This document shows, piece by piece, positions 23,243-32,529 of a stretch of DNA of 64,000 nt; position 1 is the first letter of the stretch; each line of letters starts with the position of its first letter. A program made the position numbers and the translations under genes. The notes below the pieces were generated by a model. The model saw nothing but the letters and a program-made list of their open reading frames with translations, did no database searches and was not told where the DNA came from. The DNA lies in contig NZ_PEAX01000003.1 in assembly GCF_002807685.1 (NCBI RefSeq), positions 496,001 to 560,000 of the forward strand, written 5' to 3'. This stretch comes from Neoalteromonas flava. GTDB taxonomy: Bacteria; Pseudomonadota; Gammaproteobacteria; Enterobacterales; Alteromonadaceae.

Positions 23243-24148
23243 CTATTCTGCTTGAGATGATTCGATTTGTCGATGTTGGGTAATAAGCGACGCCAGTAAT
23301 TGTGAGCCAGGGCCAATGTTATCTGGAGCCGGTATTACTATAAAGGCCGATACACGCTTAAAAGAGCTACCCGCAATATTGAGTTGGCACAAACTTCCCA
23401 TTGTAAGATGTTCACAAACCACATGCTTGGGAAGCCAACAAAACCCTAGCCCTTGTAACAGTAATCCAACAGCACTATCAAATTGACTCACCGTCCAGCG
23501 TTGTTCAGATTTGAGCCAACCTTGGTTTTCGATGGGTAGATTGGCGGTATCTTTGATGACGATCTGTAAATGTTGTTGTAATTCATTGGGGTCAATTGGG
23601 CTAGGCAATTGTGCGAGAGTATGTTGAGGCGCGCATACAGCGATAAAGTCGATCATAGCTAAGGGTTCCCCAAGAAAGCCCTTGGGCACTGTTGAACTGA
23701 TCACTATGTCAGCTTGTTTGTGAGTAATAATTTCTTCGGTTCCCGTTAGCACACTATCGATAATTTTCACTCGACTGCCACGTGACAGTGGTAAAAATTC
23801 AGCTAAGCAATCAAACACAATTTCTCGCGGGAAAGCCAGTTCCACTGCCAGTGTTATTTCCGGCTCCCATGCTTGTTGTATATTGCTTGCAAGTGCCTCT
23901 AATTCTTCAGCATTCTGGGTAATGTATCGCGAGCGGCGCAACATGACTTCACCAGCTTCGGTTAAGTGGGCTTTGCGGCCTTTCACATGCAATAAATCAA
24001 CGCCAAGTTGGCGTTGTAATTTTGCCACTGCGTGGTTGAGTGATGATTGACTTTTATTCAGCTTTTCTGCGGCATGTGCGTAGCCGCCGTGATCGACGAC
24101 AGCTTGTAATATCCGCCATTGCTCCAAGGTCGTTTTATGCCGATACAT
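23243..24148 (-). CDS. LysR family transcriptional regulator
   Basis: A 301-residue LysR-type regulator. The N-terminal winged helix-turn-helix covers residues about 7-66 (QWRILQAVVDHGGYAHAAEKLNKSQSSLNHAVAKLQRQLG), followed by a linker helix and the two-lobed co-inducer domain from about 95. It lacks a recognisable subclass signature, so the effector and targets are unknown. It is divergent from the DedA-like gene with a 150-base spacer at 24149-24298, and regulators of this family often control the divergent neighbour. The unknown 135-residue gene follows on the same strand. Confidence 0.9.
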   Translation of the reverse strand: MYRHKTTLEQWRILQAVVDHGGYAHAAEKLNKSQSSLNHAVAKLQRQLGVDLLHVKGRKAHLTEAGEVMLRRSRYITQNAEELEALASNIQQAWEPEITLAVELAFPREIVFDCLAEFLPLSRGSRVKIIDSVLTGTEEIITHKQADIVISSTVPKGFLGEPLAMIDFIAVCAPQHTLAQLPSPIDPNELQQHLQIVIKDTANLPIENQGWLKSEQRWTVSQFDSAVGLLLQGLGFCWLPKHVVCEHLTMGSLCQLNIAGSSFKRVSAFIVIPAPDNIGPGSQLLASLITQHRQIESSQAE

Positions 24149-24298
24149 GGCTAATAAACTCTATGCGTTAACCAAAACTAATAGTGAATGAAGTGGCTTT
24201 GGGAATCAACATGACAAAAAAATAAGGTTATATTCGGGCTTTAAAGTGAGCAAAGTAGACACGGAGATCGTACTCAACTTTAAAACCAAGGACTGTTC

Positions 24299-24937
24299 AT
24301 GAAATATTATTCAACCTTGCCGCTGACCGCGTTAACTGTATTCAGCGTCATGTCGATGCTGATTTTATTTGACATTATCCCTGGCGGAGCCGTTCTTCTA
24401 GAACAGTTGCAAACGATTATGTCGGATGGTTTTTATTGGTTAATTGGGTTGATTATCTTACTCGAATCCATTGTTTATGTTGGGTTTTATTTTCCGGGTC
24501 AGTTTTTCGCTGTTGTACTGGTGATTTCGGCACAACCTACATGGCAGGATATCTTATACCTGACCGGTGCAATGGTTTTTTCAGCAACCTTGGGTTCGCT
24601 GATCAATTATCAATTAGGGCGGTTAAACTCTGATCGTTATGACACCCCAAAGCCGACCCAACTAAAACACTTATTACTTGCAATGATCCATATGAATTCT
24701 TTGGCATTTTTTATGTTTGCTCAGGGAGCGAATCATCGTCCAATACGGGTAGTTTGGTTAGCAGGTTTACTTAATTTGCCCTATTACCTGTTATTGATAA
24801 CAGCAACTGCGGTGTTAAGTGAAGAAGTGATGCTGCTTGCTGAAAACGGCTGGGTGGTATTGAGCGTTCTTGCTACTTGGTTATTGGTCGCAATTGTTCT
24901 AGACGTGCGCAAGCATCGATCACGCGCACTTGCGTAA
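24299..24937 (+). CDS. DedA/VTT-like membrane protein
   Basis: A 212-residue inner-membrane protein with about five hydrophobic segments (12-32, 45-75, 83-103, 145-168, 180-200). The stretch LIILLESIVYVGFYFPGQFFAVVL resembles the region of DedA family proteins where an acidic residue is followed by a Pro-Gly turn, and the C-terminal half has the RPIRVVWLAGLLN pattern, so I assign it tentatively to that superfamily of lipid flippase-like proteins. AAGGA precedes the ATG by 6 bases. It is divergent from a LysR regulator and overlaps the convergent tcdA gene by 18 bases. Confidence 0.55.
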   Translation: MKYYSTLPLTALTVFSVMSMLILFDIIPGGAVLLEQLQTIMSDGFYWLIGLIILLESIVYVGFYFPGQFFAVVLVISAQPTWQDILYLTGAMVFSATLGSLINYQLGRLNSDRYDTPKPTQLKHLLLAMIHMNSLAFFMFAQGANHRPIRVVWLAGLLNLPYYLLLITATAVLSEEVMLLAENGWVVLSVLATWLLVAIVLDVRKHRSRALA

Positions 24938-25699
24938 GTATTTATCCACCGCGCGGGCAGCCGCAACCATACCAAAGGTCGCAGTTACCATGGTACACGC
25001 ACCGAATCCGGCACTGCAGTCAAGGCGTGTTGCTCCCTGAAAGTGGGATTTATTTGCCGCGACAGTGCCATCAGGCTGCGGATAGCGTAATTGTTCGGTG
25101 GAGTAAACACATTCAACGCCAAAACGACGCTGTGGATTCTTACTAAAACCATAGAAACGACGTAGTTCAGAGCGCAGTTTGGCGGATAAAGGGTCCTGGA
25201 TGGTTTTAGCCAAGTCACCACTGGTCACTAAGCGCGGGTCAATCTGACCACCAGCGCCACCAACAGTGATTACGGGCACTTTAAGGCGCTTGCAATGCGC
25301 AATAATAGCGGCCTTCGCTTTAATACTGTCAGTCGCATCAATGACAATATCGAAGCGCTTATCAATAAGACTTGAAACATTATCCGGGGTAACAAAGTCT
25401 TCAATGGTGTTGATGATAATACTCGGGCTAATGGCTCTGACTCGGTCGGCCATAACATCTACTTTCGCCTGCCCGACGGTGTCTGACAATGCATGGATCT
25501 GACGATTAGTATTAGTCGTGCAAATATCATCCAAATCAATAATGGTAATCTGCCCGACGCCTGAGCGGGCCAGTGCTTCAACACTCCAGCTGCCAACGCC
25601 GCCGATGCCAACAACACACATGTGCGCCTGTGTTAGGATCTGTAACTGTTGCTCACCATACAACCGGGAAATCCCACCAAAGCGTTGTTTTTCTGTCAT
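24920..25699 (-). CDS. tcdA: tRNA threonylcarbamoyladenosine dehydratase TcdA
   Basis: An E1-like enzyme that uses ATP to cyclise t6A37 of tRNA to ct6A. The 259 residues carry the nucleotide-binding GIGGVGSW at 31-38, DLDDICTTNTNRQ near 56-68 where ATP and magnesium bind, and the core VIDATDSIKAKAAI. The C-terminal CSAGFGACTMVTATFG is also family-typical. It is also known as CsdL, but no csd genes lie alongside. The 3' end overlaps the DedA-like gene by 18 bases and the 5' end faces lhgO across 78 bases. Confidence 0.95.
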   Translation of the reverse strand: MTEKQRFGGISRLYGEQQLQILTQAHMCVVGIGGVGSWSVEALARSGVGQITIIDLDDICTTNTNRQIHALSDTVGQAKVDVMADRVRAISPSIIINTIEDFVTPDNVSSLIDKRFDIVIDATDSIKAKAAIIAHCKRLKVPVITVGGAGGQIDPRLVTSGDLAKTIQDPLSAKLRSELRRFYGFSKNPQRRFGVECVYSTEQLRYPQPDGTVAANKSHFQGATRLDCSAGFGACTMVTATFGMVAAARAVDKYLRKCA

Positions 25700-25777
25700 G
25701 CCAATACTATTCGCTCATCATCGTAAGGTTGGGTAATATCGGGGTAAGTCGATTAAATTTCAATTGGTTCTTCTGTT

Positions 25778-26974
25778 TTGTCACAAGATTATGATTTGAT
25801 TATCGTCGGTGCAGGTATCGTAGGTGCTGCCACTGCTTATCATTATAGTAAAAAATACCCGCATAGGCGGGTTGCTGTACTCGAACGAGAATCAGGCCCT
25901 GCCACCCATCAAACTGGGCGTAACTCAGGTGTTATTCATGCCGGCGTTTATTATCCGCAAGGAAGTATGAAAGCTAAGTTTTGTCGACAGGGATTGGAGA
26001 CTACCATCGGTTTTTGTCAGCAATATGGGGTCCCTTATCAACAATGTGGCAAACTGATTGTAGCCACTGAGAAAGAGGAAGAAACACGCCTGCAAACGCT
26101 GTTTGATAATTGCGTTAATAATGACCTTTCGCCGCAATGGATGAATAGTGCTGAGATAGCCTCTCATGCACCTAACATTAAAGGCCTTAGCGCCGTTTGG
26201 GTCAAACATTCTGGGATCACTGATTATGGCCAGATAACTGAGCAAATGCTGGCACTCGCAAAACAACAGGGCGTTGAGGTTTATTATCAACATGCAGTGG
26301 ATGATATCGAAGAAACCCAGTCTGCTGTAATCCTGCACTGTCATAAAACACCACAGCGAAAATGGCGTGCCCAACAGTTAGTTAATTGTGCTGGAATACA
26401 TGCTGATGAATTGATCCGGCGCAGTGGGCAGGACTTAAGTTTTAAGCTAATTCCATTTCGCGGAGAGTATTATCGCTTACACTCTCGGCATAATCAGCTT
26501 GTCGACAAACTGATTTACCCTGTGCCCGATCCGAGGATGCCTTTCCTAGGGGTACACTTAACCCCCATGATCGGTGGTTATCTAACGGTAGGGCCCAATG
26601 CTGTATTGGCGCCCGGTAAGCAAGCATACAGCAATAGCCAATTTGATTTGGCTGATTGCTGGAGCATAGCCAGCTATAGCGGCACTTGGAGGTTGCTGGG
26701 CAAATATTTGCGCCCTGGATTGGCTGAATTGCGAGATTCAATGTCTAAGCGTGGCTATCTAAAGCGTGTGCGACGCTATTGCGAACATATCGAATTACAG
26801 GATCTGTTGCCGTATCGAGCTGGGATAAGAGCCCAAGCGGTAGATCAAGAAGGTAATCTTGCCCATGATTTTATTTTCGTAGAAACAGAACGGTGCTTGC
26901 ATATAGGCAATGCACCTTCACCTGCTGCGACTTCAGCGATCCCTATCGCGCAAACTATCGTTAAAAAGCTCTAG
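25778..26974 (+). CDS. lhgO: L-2-hydroxyglutarate oxidase LhgO
   Basis: An FAD-dependent membrane-associated oxidase that turns L-2-hydroxyglutarate into 2-oxoglutarate and feeds electrons to the quinone pool. The 398 residues match the E. coli length (422) apart from small gaps. The FAD dinucleotide motif IIVGAGIVGAATAYH is at about 8-22. The substrate region GRNSGVIHAGVYYPQGSMKAKFC is intact, as is PFRGEYYRL. The start is unusual: no ATG or GTG precedes the FAD motif, so it must be the TTG at 25778 or an ATT at 25763, with an in-frame stop at 25754. No good ribosome site is visible, so expression may be weak. Confidence 0.92.
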   Translation: MSQDYDLIIVGAGIVGAATAYHYSKKYPHRRVAVLERESGPATHQTGRNSGVIHAGVYYPQGSMKAKFCRQGLETTIGFCQQYGVPYQQCGKLIVATEKEEETRLQTLFDNCVNNDLSPQWMNSAEIASHAPNIKGLSAVWVKHSGITDYGQITEQMLALAKQQGVEVYYQHAVDDIEETQSAVILHCHKTPQRKWRAQQLVNCAGIHADELIRRSGQDLSFKLIPFRGEYYRLHSRHNQLVDKLIYPVPDPRMPFLGVHLTPMIGGYLTVGPNAVLAPGKQAYSNSQFDLADCWSIASYSGTWRLLGKYLRPGLAELRDSMSKRGYLKRVRRYCEHIELQDLLPYRAGIRAQAVDQEGNLAHDFIFVETERCLHIGNAPSPAATSAIPIAQTIVKKL

Positions 26975-27044
26975 CACACGTGACATTGCGATGTAGCTAA
27001 ACACCAAGCGGTGTCGCAACTACGTTAAACGTGCATGTCTAACG

Positions 27045-27059
27045 TTCTAAAATTTAGAA
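27045..27059. promoter_or_regulatory. Perfect 15-base palindrome upstream of hydroquinone reductase gene
   Basis: TTCTAAAATTTAGAA is fully symmetric around a central base and lies 84 bases before the next start codon, in an AT-rich spacer. It could be a regulator binding site for the glutathionyl-hydroquinone reductase and pirin operon. AT-rich palindromes also arise by chance, so support is weak. Confidence 0.3.
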
Positions 27060-27142
27060 TGAAAAGGCCATAATATTGCGATTTAAATTTGCTTATTTAG
27101 ATACTAAATTAAAATTCAGCATTAACTTTAGGTGGGACAACA

Positions 27143-28099
27143 ATGGGATTACTGGTAGATGGGAAGTGGCAAGATAAATGGTATGACACAGACTCAAGTA
27201 AAGGGAAGTTTGAACGACAGGCGTCTAAATTTAGGAGCACAATAAGTCGCGAAGACGGAAAATTTCGACCAGAGTCGGGACGTTATCATCTGTATGTATC
27301 GCTCGCATGCCCTTGGGCACATCGGACGCTTATTTTCAGACACCTAAAAGATTTACAGGCACATATCAGTGTTTCGGTCGTGCACCCCAATATGCTGGAA
27401 CACGGTTGGACTTTCGATGAATTTCCTGGAGCGACAGGTGATACGCTGTATGACTTTGACTATATGCATCAACTGTATACCAAAGTCGACCCATCGATCA
27501 CCACACGAGTCACCGTTCCAGTGCTTTGGGATAAAAAGACCGAATCAATTGTTAATAATGAATCCGCTGAGATTATCCGTATCTTTAATCACGCCTTTGA
27601 TCATCTTACTGGTAATAACGCTGACTTTTATCCTGAAGAGCTTCAGGATGAAATAGATAAGGTCAATGATTTCGTTTATCACAATGTAAATAATGGTGTG
27701 TACAAAGCAGGGTTTGCAACCACACAAGATGCGTATCAAGAAGCCGTGATTGCTTTATTTGAAGCGCTTGAAACTCTTGAACAGCGCCTGGCCACACAGC
27801 GTTACTTGGTGGGTAGCCAGATTACTGAAGCAGATTGGCGTCTTTTCACAACGCTAGTGCGCTTTGACACTGTGTATGTGGGGCATTTTAAATGCAATTT
27901 AAAACGGATCGTTGATTATCCCAATTTGTGGGGCTACTTACGTGATTTGTACACCCAACCAGGCATTGCAGAAACAGTGGATCAACAACATATCAAGCGC
28001 CATTACTATTACAGTCATGACATGATTAACCCAACCCGCGTTATCCCGTTGGGGCCAGATATTGATTTTACTCAGCCACATGGGCGGGAGGGGATGTAA
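27143..28099 (+). CDS. yqjG: Glutathionyl-hydroquinone reductase (YqjG-type GST)
   Basis: A Xi-class glutathione transferase that reduces glutathionyl-hydroquinones and protects against quinone stress. The 318 residues (E. coli 328) contain the catalytic ACPWAHR with Cys56, the N-terminal SGRYHLYVSL, and VPVLWDKKTESIVNNESAEIIR for glutathione binding. The C-terminal half is the helical domain (EADWRLFTTLVRFD). A good AGGTGGG ribosome site precedes the ATG. The stop overlaps the pirin start by one base, so the two are one operon, and both are commonly linked to oxidative or quinone stress. Confidence 0.95.
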   Translation: MGLLVDGKWQDKWYDTDSSKGKFERQASKFRSTISREDGKFRPESGRYHLYVSLACPWAHRTLIFRHLKDLQAHISVSVVHPNMLEHGWTFDEFPGATGDTLYDFDYMHQLYTKVDPSITTRVTVPVLWDKKTESIVNNESAEIIRIFNHAFDHLTGNNADFYPEELQDEIDKVNDFVYHNVNNGVYKAGFATTQDAYQEAVIALFEALETLEQRLATQRYLVGSQITEADWRLFTTLVRFDTVYVGHFKCNLKRIVDYPNLWGYLRDLYTQPGIAETVDQQHIKRHYYYSHDMINPTRVIPLGPDIDFTQPHGREGM

Positions 28100-28950
28100 T
28101 GAGCGTTGCGACAGTCTCTAAAACCGTCTATGGCATGGCAGCGCAAGACGGCGCTGGGGTTAAACTGAAACGGATTATTGGGCAGCCCGGTCTGCAAAAT
28201 CTTGATCCGTTTTTGATGCTCGATGAGTTTGGCTCAGACAGCAGTGCAGATTATTTGCCAGGCTTTCCACCACATCCGCACCGCGGCTTCCAAACTGTGA
28301 CGTACATGCTGACGGGGAAAATGCGGCATCGTGACTCTGTCGGTAACGATGGCGTCATCGAAAGTGGCGGTATCCAATGGATGAATGCGGGTAGAGGGAT
28401 CATCCACGAAGAGATGCCAGAGCAGCAAGAGGGGTTATTGCGCGGATTTCAATTGTGGGTAAATTTACCTGCGAAAAACAAAATGTCAGCGCCGGATTAT
28501 CAAGATATACCGGCTGTTGATGTGCCGTGCTGGCAGCGAGATGACGTGGTTAGTGTGCGTCTGCTGAGTGGCAACATGGACGGACGCATTGGGCCTGTAA
28601 AAACGTTAAGCGAAGACATGGCAGTGCCATTTTTTGCCGACTTTAGAACGACCATCGAACACAACACCGATATTCCACTTAATCCGGATTATCAATATTT
28701 TGTGTATGTCTTCGAAGGCGATGTATCGATCAGTCAGACGCCGTTGAAAAAAGGAGAGTTGGGGGTGTTAACAAAAGCGGGATTGTTACAGATTGGCTCA
28801 GGTTCCGAAGGCGCATCGTTTTTGCTAATTGGAGGGCAGCCGCTGCTTGAGCCAATTGTTCAGTACGGCCCGTTTGTGATGAACACCCAGCAAGAAATCC
28901 AACAAGCACTTTGGGACTATCAAAACAATCAACTAACGGCAGCAAGATAG
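28099..28950 (+). CDS. Pirin family protein
   Basis: A bicupin protein of 283 residues. The iron ligands of the N-terminal cupin are visible as His59 and His61 in FPPHPHRGFQTVTYM, and His103 and Glu105 in GRGIIHEEMP, so the metal site is intact. Some bacterial pirins have quercetinase activity and others act as redox sensors, and nothing here distinguishes them. It overlaps the glutathionyl-hydroquinone reductase gene by one base. The spacer to manC (83 bases) can hold a separate promoter. Confidence 0.92.
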   Translation: MSVATVSKTVYGMAAQDGAGVKLKRIIGQPGLQNLDPFLMLDEFGSDSSADYLPGFPPHPHRGFQTVTYMLTGKMRHRDSVGNDGVIESGGIQWMNAGRGIIHEEMPEQQEGLLRGFQLWVNLPAKNKMSAPDYQDIPAVDVPCWQRDDVVSVRLLSGNMDGRIGPVKTLSEDMAVPFFADFRTTIEHNTDIPLNPDYQYFVYVFEGDVSISQTPLKKGELGVLTKAGLLQIGSGSEGASFLLIGGQPLLEPIVQYGPFVMNTQQEIQQALWDYQNNQLTAAR

Positions 28951-29033
28951 CACGCTAGCAGAACTAAGCGTTGCGTCTATCTGTTGGGTTCACTACTATA
29001 GGACGGATTTGTAGATAATTGATAGGAAAATCT

Positions 29034-30452
29034 ATGCAACCCGTTGTTTTAGCTGGTGGATCCGGCAGCCGCTTGTGGCCCAAATCGCGTCAAGCGCTAC
29101 CAAAACAGTTTCTTTCTCTTACCTCAGATAAAACAATGCTGCAAGATACCCTGGCACGCTTGCCTGAAGGGGCGTGTGACGCCCCAATTGTCATCTGTAA
29201 CGATGCACATCGTTTTTTGGTTGCTGAGCAATTGCGTCAAGCCAGCGTTGAGCATGGTGGTATTATTCTTGAGCCGGAAGGGCGAAATACTGCACCAGCG
29301 ATTGCTCTAGCTGCTTTGCACGCATTAAAGTCCGATGCGCAGGCAATTTTGCTGATTTTAGCAGCCGATCACCTAATTCAAGACGTTGCCGCGTTTCAAA
29401 CAGCAATCCGCAAAGCCGAATCTTTAGCTTCTCAAGGTAAGTTGGTTACGTTTGGTATCGTACCTGATAAAGCCCACACCGGTTATGGGTATATTCGTTC
29501 GGGTAGTGAGTTAGGCGTTGGTTTCACAGTTTCAGAATTTGTTGAAAAACCAGATTTAGCAACTGCCGCTGAATATGTCGCGAGCGGTGAGTATTTTTGG
29601 AACAGCGGCATGTTTATGTTTCAAGCGCAAACATTTATCGATGAACTCGAAAAATATGCCCCGGAAATCCTTTCGGTGTGTCAGCGCGCGATTGCAACAG
29701 AAACGCCGGATTTAGATTTTATTCGCGTTGATGCTGATGTATTTAAAGAGTCTCCAAGCGATTCAATAGATTACGCGGTGATGGAAAAAACTCAATTAGC
29801 TGCCATGGTGACACTTGATGCCGGTTGGAGTGATGTGGGTAGTTGGTCATCCCTATGGGAAACGGCAAAAACCAAAGATGAACGAGACAATGTCATTGTT
29901 GGTGATGTACTTCTAGAAAACGTAGAAGCAACGTACATTAATGCGGAAAACCGTTTGGTTGCTGCTGTTGGCGTGAAAGATTTGGTGATTGTCGAAACTA
30001 AAGATGCTGTGCTGGTGGCTGAGAAATCTAAAGTTCAGGATATCAAAGCGATCGTGTCTGAACTACAAAATCAACATCGGCCTGAATATGAATTTCATCG
30101 TGAAGTTTATCGTCCTTGGGGTAAGTACGACTCAATCGATACCGGAGAGCGTTTCCAGGTTAAACGGATTACGGTTAAACCGGGTGAAAAGTTAAGTGTG
30201 CAGATGCATCATCATCGCGCAGAACATTGGATCGTCGTGTCAGGAACAGCCAACGTAACGATAGATGACAAACTCACTATTTTGACCGAAAACCAGTCCA
30301 TTTATATTCCAATTGGGGCAGTCCATGCATTGGAGAATCCTGGTAAAATCCCCCTTGAGCTAATAGAAGTGCAATCAGGCTCTTATTTAGGTGAAGATGA
30401 TATCGTTCGTTTTTCCGATCGTTATGGGCGCACGCCTCAGGAAGCCAAATAA
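29034..30452 (+). CDS. manC: Mannose-1-phosphate guanylyltransferase/mannose-6-phosphate isomerase
   Basis: Makes GDP-mannose from mannose-1-phosphate and GTP, and interconverts fructose- and mannose-6-phosphate. The ATG at 29034 (472 residues) has AGGA 6 bases upstream and is preferred over the TTG at 29019. The nucleotidyltransferase signature GGSGSRLWP is at 8-16, with FVEKP and the [13 protein letters not shown] acceptor site in the middle. A type II cupin isomerase domain occupies about 340-472 ([21 protein letters not shown]). It overlaps manB by one base. The pair supplies precursors for exopolysaccharide or LPS, but no glycosyltransferase genes lie nearby. Confidence 0.95.
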   Translation: MQPVVLAGGSGSRLWPKSRQALPKQFLSLTSDKTMLQDTLARLPEGACDAPIVICNDAHRFLVAEQLRQASVEHGGIILEPEGRNTAPAIALAALHALKSDAQAILLILAADHLIQDVAAFQTAIRKAESLASQGKLVTFGIVPDKAHTGYGYIRSGSELGVGFTVSEFVEKPDLATAAEYVASGEYFWNSGMFMFQAQTFIDELEKYAPEILSVCQRAIATETPDLDFIRVDADVFKESPSDSIDYAVMEKTQLAAMVTLDAGWSDVGSWSSLWETAKTKDERDNVIVGDVLLENVEATYINAENRLVAAVGVKDLVIVETKDAVLVAEKSKVQDIKAIVSELQNQHRPEYEFHREVYRPWGKYDSIDTGERFQVKRITVKPGEKLSVQMHHHRAEHWIVVSGTANVTIDDKLTILTENQSIYIPIGAVHALENPGKIPLELIEVQSGSYLGEDDIVRFSDRYGRTPQEAK

Positions 30453-31918
30453 TGACACGCAAGATAAGCTGCTTTAAAGCCTATGATATTCGCGGTCAAC
30501 TTAATCTCCAACTGGATGAAAACATCGCCTACCGGATAGGCTATGCTTTGGTGGAAGTTTTATCTGCACAGAGTCTTGTTGTAGGCAGTGATATTCGATT
30601 AACTTCAATTCCTCTAAAACTGGCGCTAAGCGCTGGCGCAATAGATGCTGGAGCGAGAGTGATTGATATCGGCACGGTTGGCACCGAAGAGATTTATTTC
30701 GCTGCCAAGGAGCTGCCGGTCGATGCGGGCATTGAAGTTACAGCAAGCCACAACCCGATTGATTATAACGGCATGAAGATTGTGAAAGCAGGCGCAGTGC
30801 CAATCAGTGGTGATAGTGGTTTGCATGATATTCAGGCACGCGCTGAGAGTTACTCAGATGAATGGGTGTTATTGCAACTCGCAAAGCATGTTGCAGACAA
30901 TTATACCGTTGTTGAACCAGCTAAATTTGTTTCTGGCAAAAGTCTGGTGAGCGAGGCCAATCTAATTGCGTCAGGCAATTATCAAACGCTTGACCATCGT
31001 GACGCCTACGTTACCCATGTGTGTAGTTACGTTGATATCAATAAGTTGGCAGGGCAAACTTTGGTGGTGAACGCCGGCAATGGTGCAGCAGGTCCAACTC
31101 TTGACGCAATTGAAGCTTATTTGCATCAGCGGGGCGTCAACATAACCTTTACAAAGGTCCATCACCAGCCCGATGGCACCTTTCCTAATGGTATACCCAA
31201 TCCTTTATTGCCAGAAAGTCGGGCCGATACTGCCGACGCTGTAAGGGCACATAAGGCCAATATGGGCATTGCCTGGGATGGCGATTTCGACCGGTGTTTT
31301 TTGTTTGACGAAAATGGCAACTTTATCGAAGGTTATTATATTGTCGGTCTTTTGGCTGAAGCATTTCTAGCTAAACAAGCGGGCGCCAAGATCATTTATG
31401 ATCCCAGAGTCTATTGGAATACTGAAGATATAGTGACGAACGCTGGCGGCGTGCCGATTAAAAGCAAAACGGGTCATGCGTTTATCAAAGAGCGGATGCG
31501 TAAAGAGGACGCCGTATATGGCGGCGAAATGAGTGCGCATCACTATTTCCGTGATTTTGCTTATTGCGATTCGGGAATGATCCCATGGTTATTGGTAGCA
31601 GAACTTATAGCAACTAAAGGTCTTTCCTTGTCGCAACAAGTAGCAGCTCGTATTGAAGCCTATCCGTCTTCTGGCGAAATCAACAGTAAATTACAAGACG
31701 CTGATGCAGCTCTTGCTCGAGTGGTCGAGCACTATCAGGCTCAGGCTACATTTATTGATGATACGGATGGGGTAGGAATGGAGTTTGGATCTTGGCGCTT
31801 TAATTTGCGTCAGTCGAACACCGAACCGGTGATCCGCTTAAATGTTGAAGCAAAAGGTGATATAGCGCTAATGGAAGCCAAAACGGCTGAACTTTTAACG
31901 CTCATCAGAGCAGAATGA
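30452..31918 (+). CDS. manB: Phosphomannomutase
   Basis: Converts mannose-6-phosphate to mannose-1-phosphate, feeding the guanylyltransferase encoded just upstream. The 488-residue protein has the phosphoserine loop [14 protein letters not shown] with Ser99, the metal loop [12 protein letters not shown], the sugar-binding [13 protein letters not shown] and the phosphate-binding [12 protein letters not shown] near the C-terminus. The resemblance to CpsG/ManB of the colanic acid pathway is strong. Start and stop of the two genes overlap by one base (TAATG), so translation is coupled. About 120 bases without recognisable features follow. Confidence 0.95.
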   Translation: MTRKISCFKAYDIRGQLNLQLDENIAYRIGYALVEVLSAQSLVVGSDIRLTSIPLKLALSAGAIDAGARVIDIGTVGTEEIYFAAKELPVDAGIEVTASHNPIDYNGMKIVKAGAVPISGDSGLHDIQARAESYSDEWVLLQLAKHVADNYTVVEPAKFVSGKSLVSEANLIASGNYQTLDHRDAYVTHVCSYVDINKLAGQTLVVNAGNGAAGPTLDAIEAYLHQRGVNITFTKVHHQPDGTFPNGIPNPLLPESRADTADAVRAHKANMGIAWDGDFDRCFLFDENGNFIEGYYIVGLLAEAFLAKQAGAKIIYDPRVYWNTEDIVTNAGGVPIKSKTGHAFIKERMRKEDAVYGGEMSAHHYFRDFAYCDSGMIPWLLVAELIATKGLSLSQQVAARIEAYPSSGEINSKLQDADAALARVVEHYQAQATFIDDTDGVGMEFGSWRFNLRQSNTEPVIRLNVEAKGDIALMEAKTAELLTLIRAE

Positions 31919-32037
31919 GACCTGCTGGTTCCATTCTGCCTACCTGTACCTACCGAAGAGTCAATCGCAACTAAGTTGAGATTAAGCCGCTCTGAACGAA
32001 TATTATGAAGTCGTATCAATAAAAAGAATATTTATCT

Positions 32038-32457
32038 CTAAACCACAAAAATCATAACGGCATGGGCAGCAACTACAATGGTGGTTAAGATGACCCGTAA
32101 GCGGGTGTAATCAATGATCATTGATGGTGTCATTTGTAAGGTAAACTTATCGTAGAACACCATACCAATAAAGCTCAAAGACAATACGCCGAGCGCGCGC
32201 GCATCAGGAAATAAAATTAACGCTAACCAGCCAACGATACTGGGTAGCATGGCGACATAGATCTGGTGCCAATAGCGATTTTCAGTGACTGCTGCATACC
32301 AATGTATCCCACCTAAGAACGATAATATTATCGCTGAATATTGGGTAAAAAAGGCGAAACCTTGGGCGTAACTTAGGGTTTCCATAATGATCGCCAAAGG
32401 GATTATTAGAAATGGGATGAGCCCTAAATATCCTAGTAGTTTAGCGTTATTAGGCAT
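32038..32457 (-). CDS. DUF3429 family membrane protein
   Basis: A 139-residue inner-membrane protein of the DUF3429 family, with four or five helices covering most of its length. The conserved LGYLGLIPFLI and SAIILSFLGGIHWYAAV are clear. Its function is not known. The ribosome site GGAGA lies 6 bases before the ATG and begins only about 10 bases after a terminator-like hairpin that ends gltA on the same strand, leaving no room for a separate promoter. Expression may therefore depend on read-through from gltA or on a promoter inside gltA. Confidence 0.88.
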   Translation of the reverse strand: MPNNAKLLGYLGLIPFLIIPLAIIMETLSYAQGFAFFTQYSAIILSFLGGIHWYAAVTENRYWHQIYVAMLPSIVGWLALILFPDARALGVLSLSFIGMVFYDKFTLQMTPSMIIDYTRLRVILTTIVVAAHAVMIFVV

Positions 32458-32468
32458 GAATAATCTCC

Positions 32469-32498
32469 AAAAAAATAGCGCCTGATGAGGCGCTATTT
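32469..32498 (-). terminator. Terminator of gltA
   Basis: On the minus strand, 11-base arms (AAATAGCGCCT and AGGCGCTATTT on the plus strand at 32473-32483 and 32488-32498) with a 4-base loop form a stable hairpin followed by a run of seven T. It lies 32 bases after the gltA stop and only about 15 bases before the DUF3429 start codon. Confidence 0.85.
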
Positions 32499-32529
32499 AA
32501 GTCTATCGAATAAACCGAATTAGCAACAA

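Noticed and set aside
20826-27032. CTACGTTAAACGT shared at 20826 and 27020 as a repeat family
   Set aside because: Most of the match is the short palindrome ACGTTAAACGT, the two copies lie in different contexts, and two occurrences are not enough to define a repeat.
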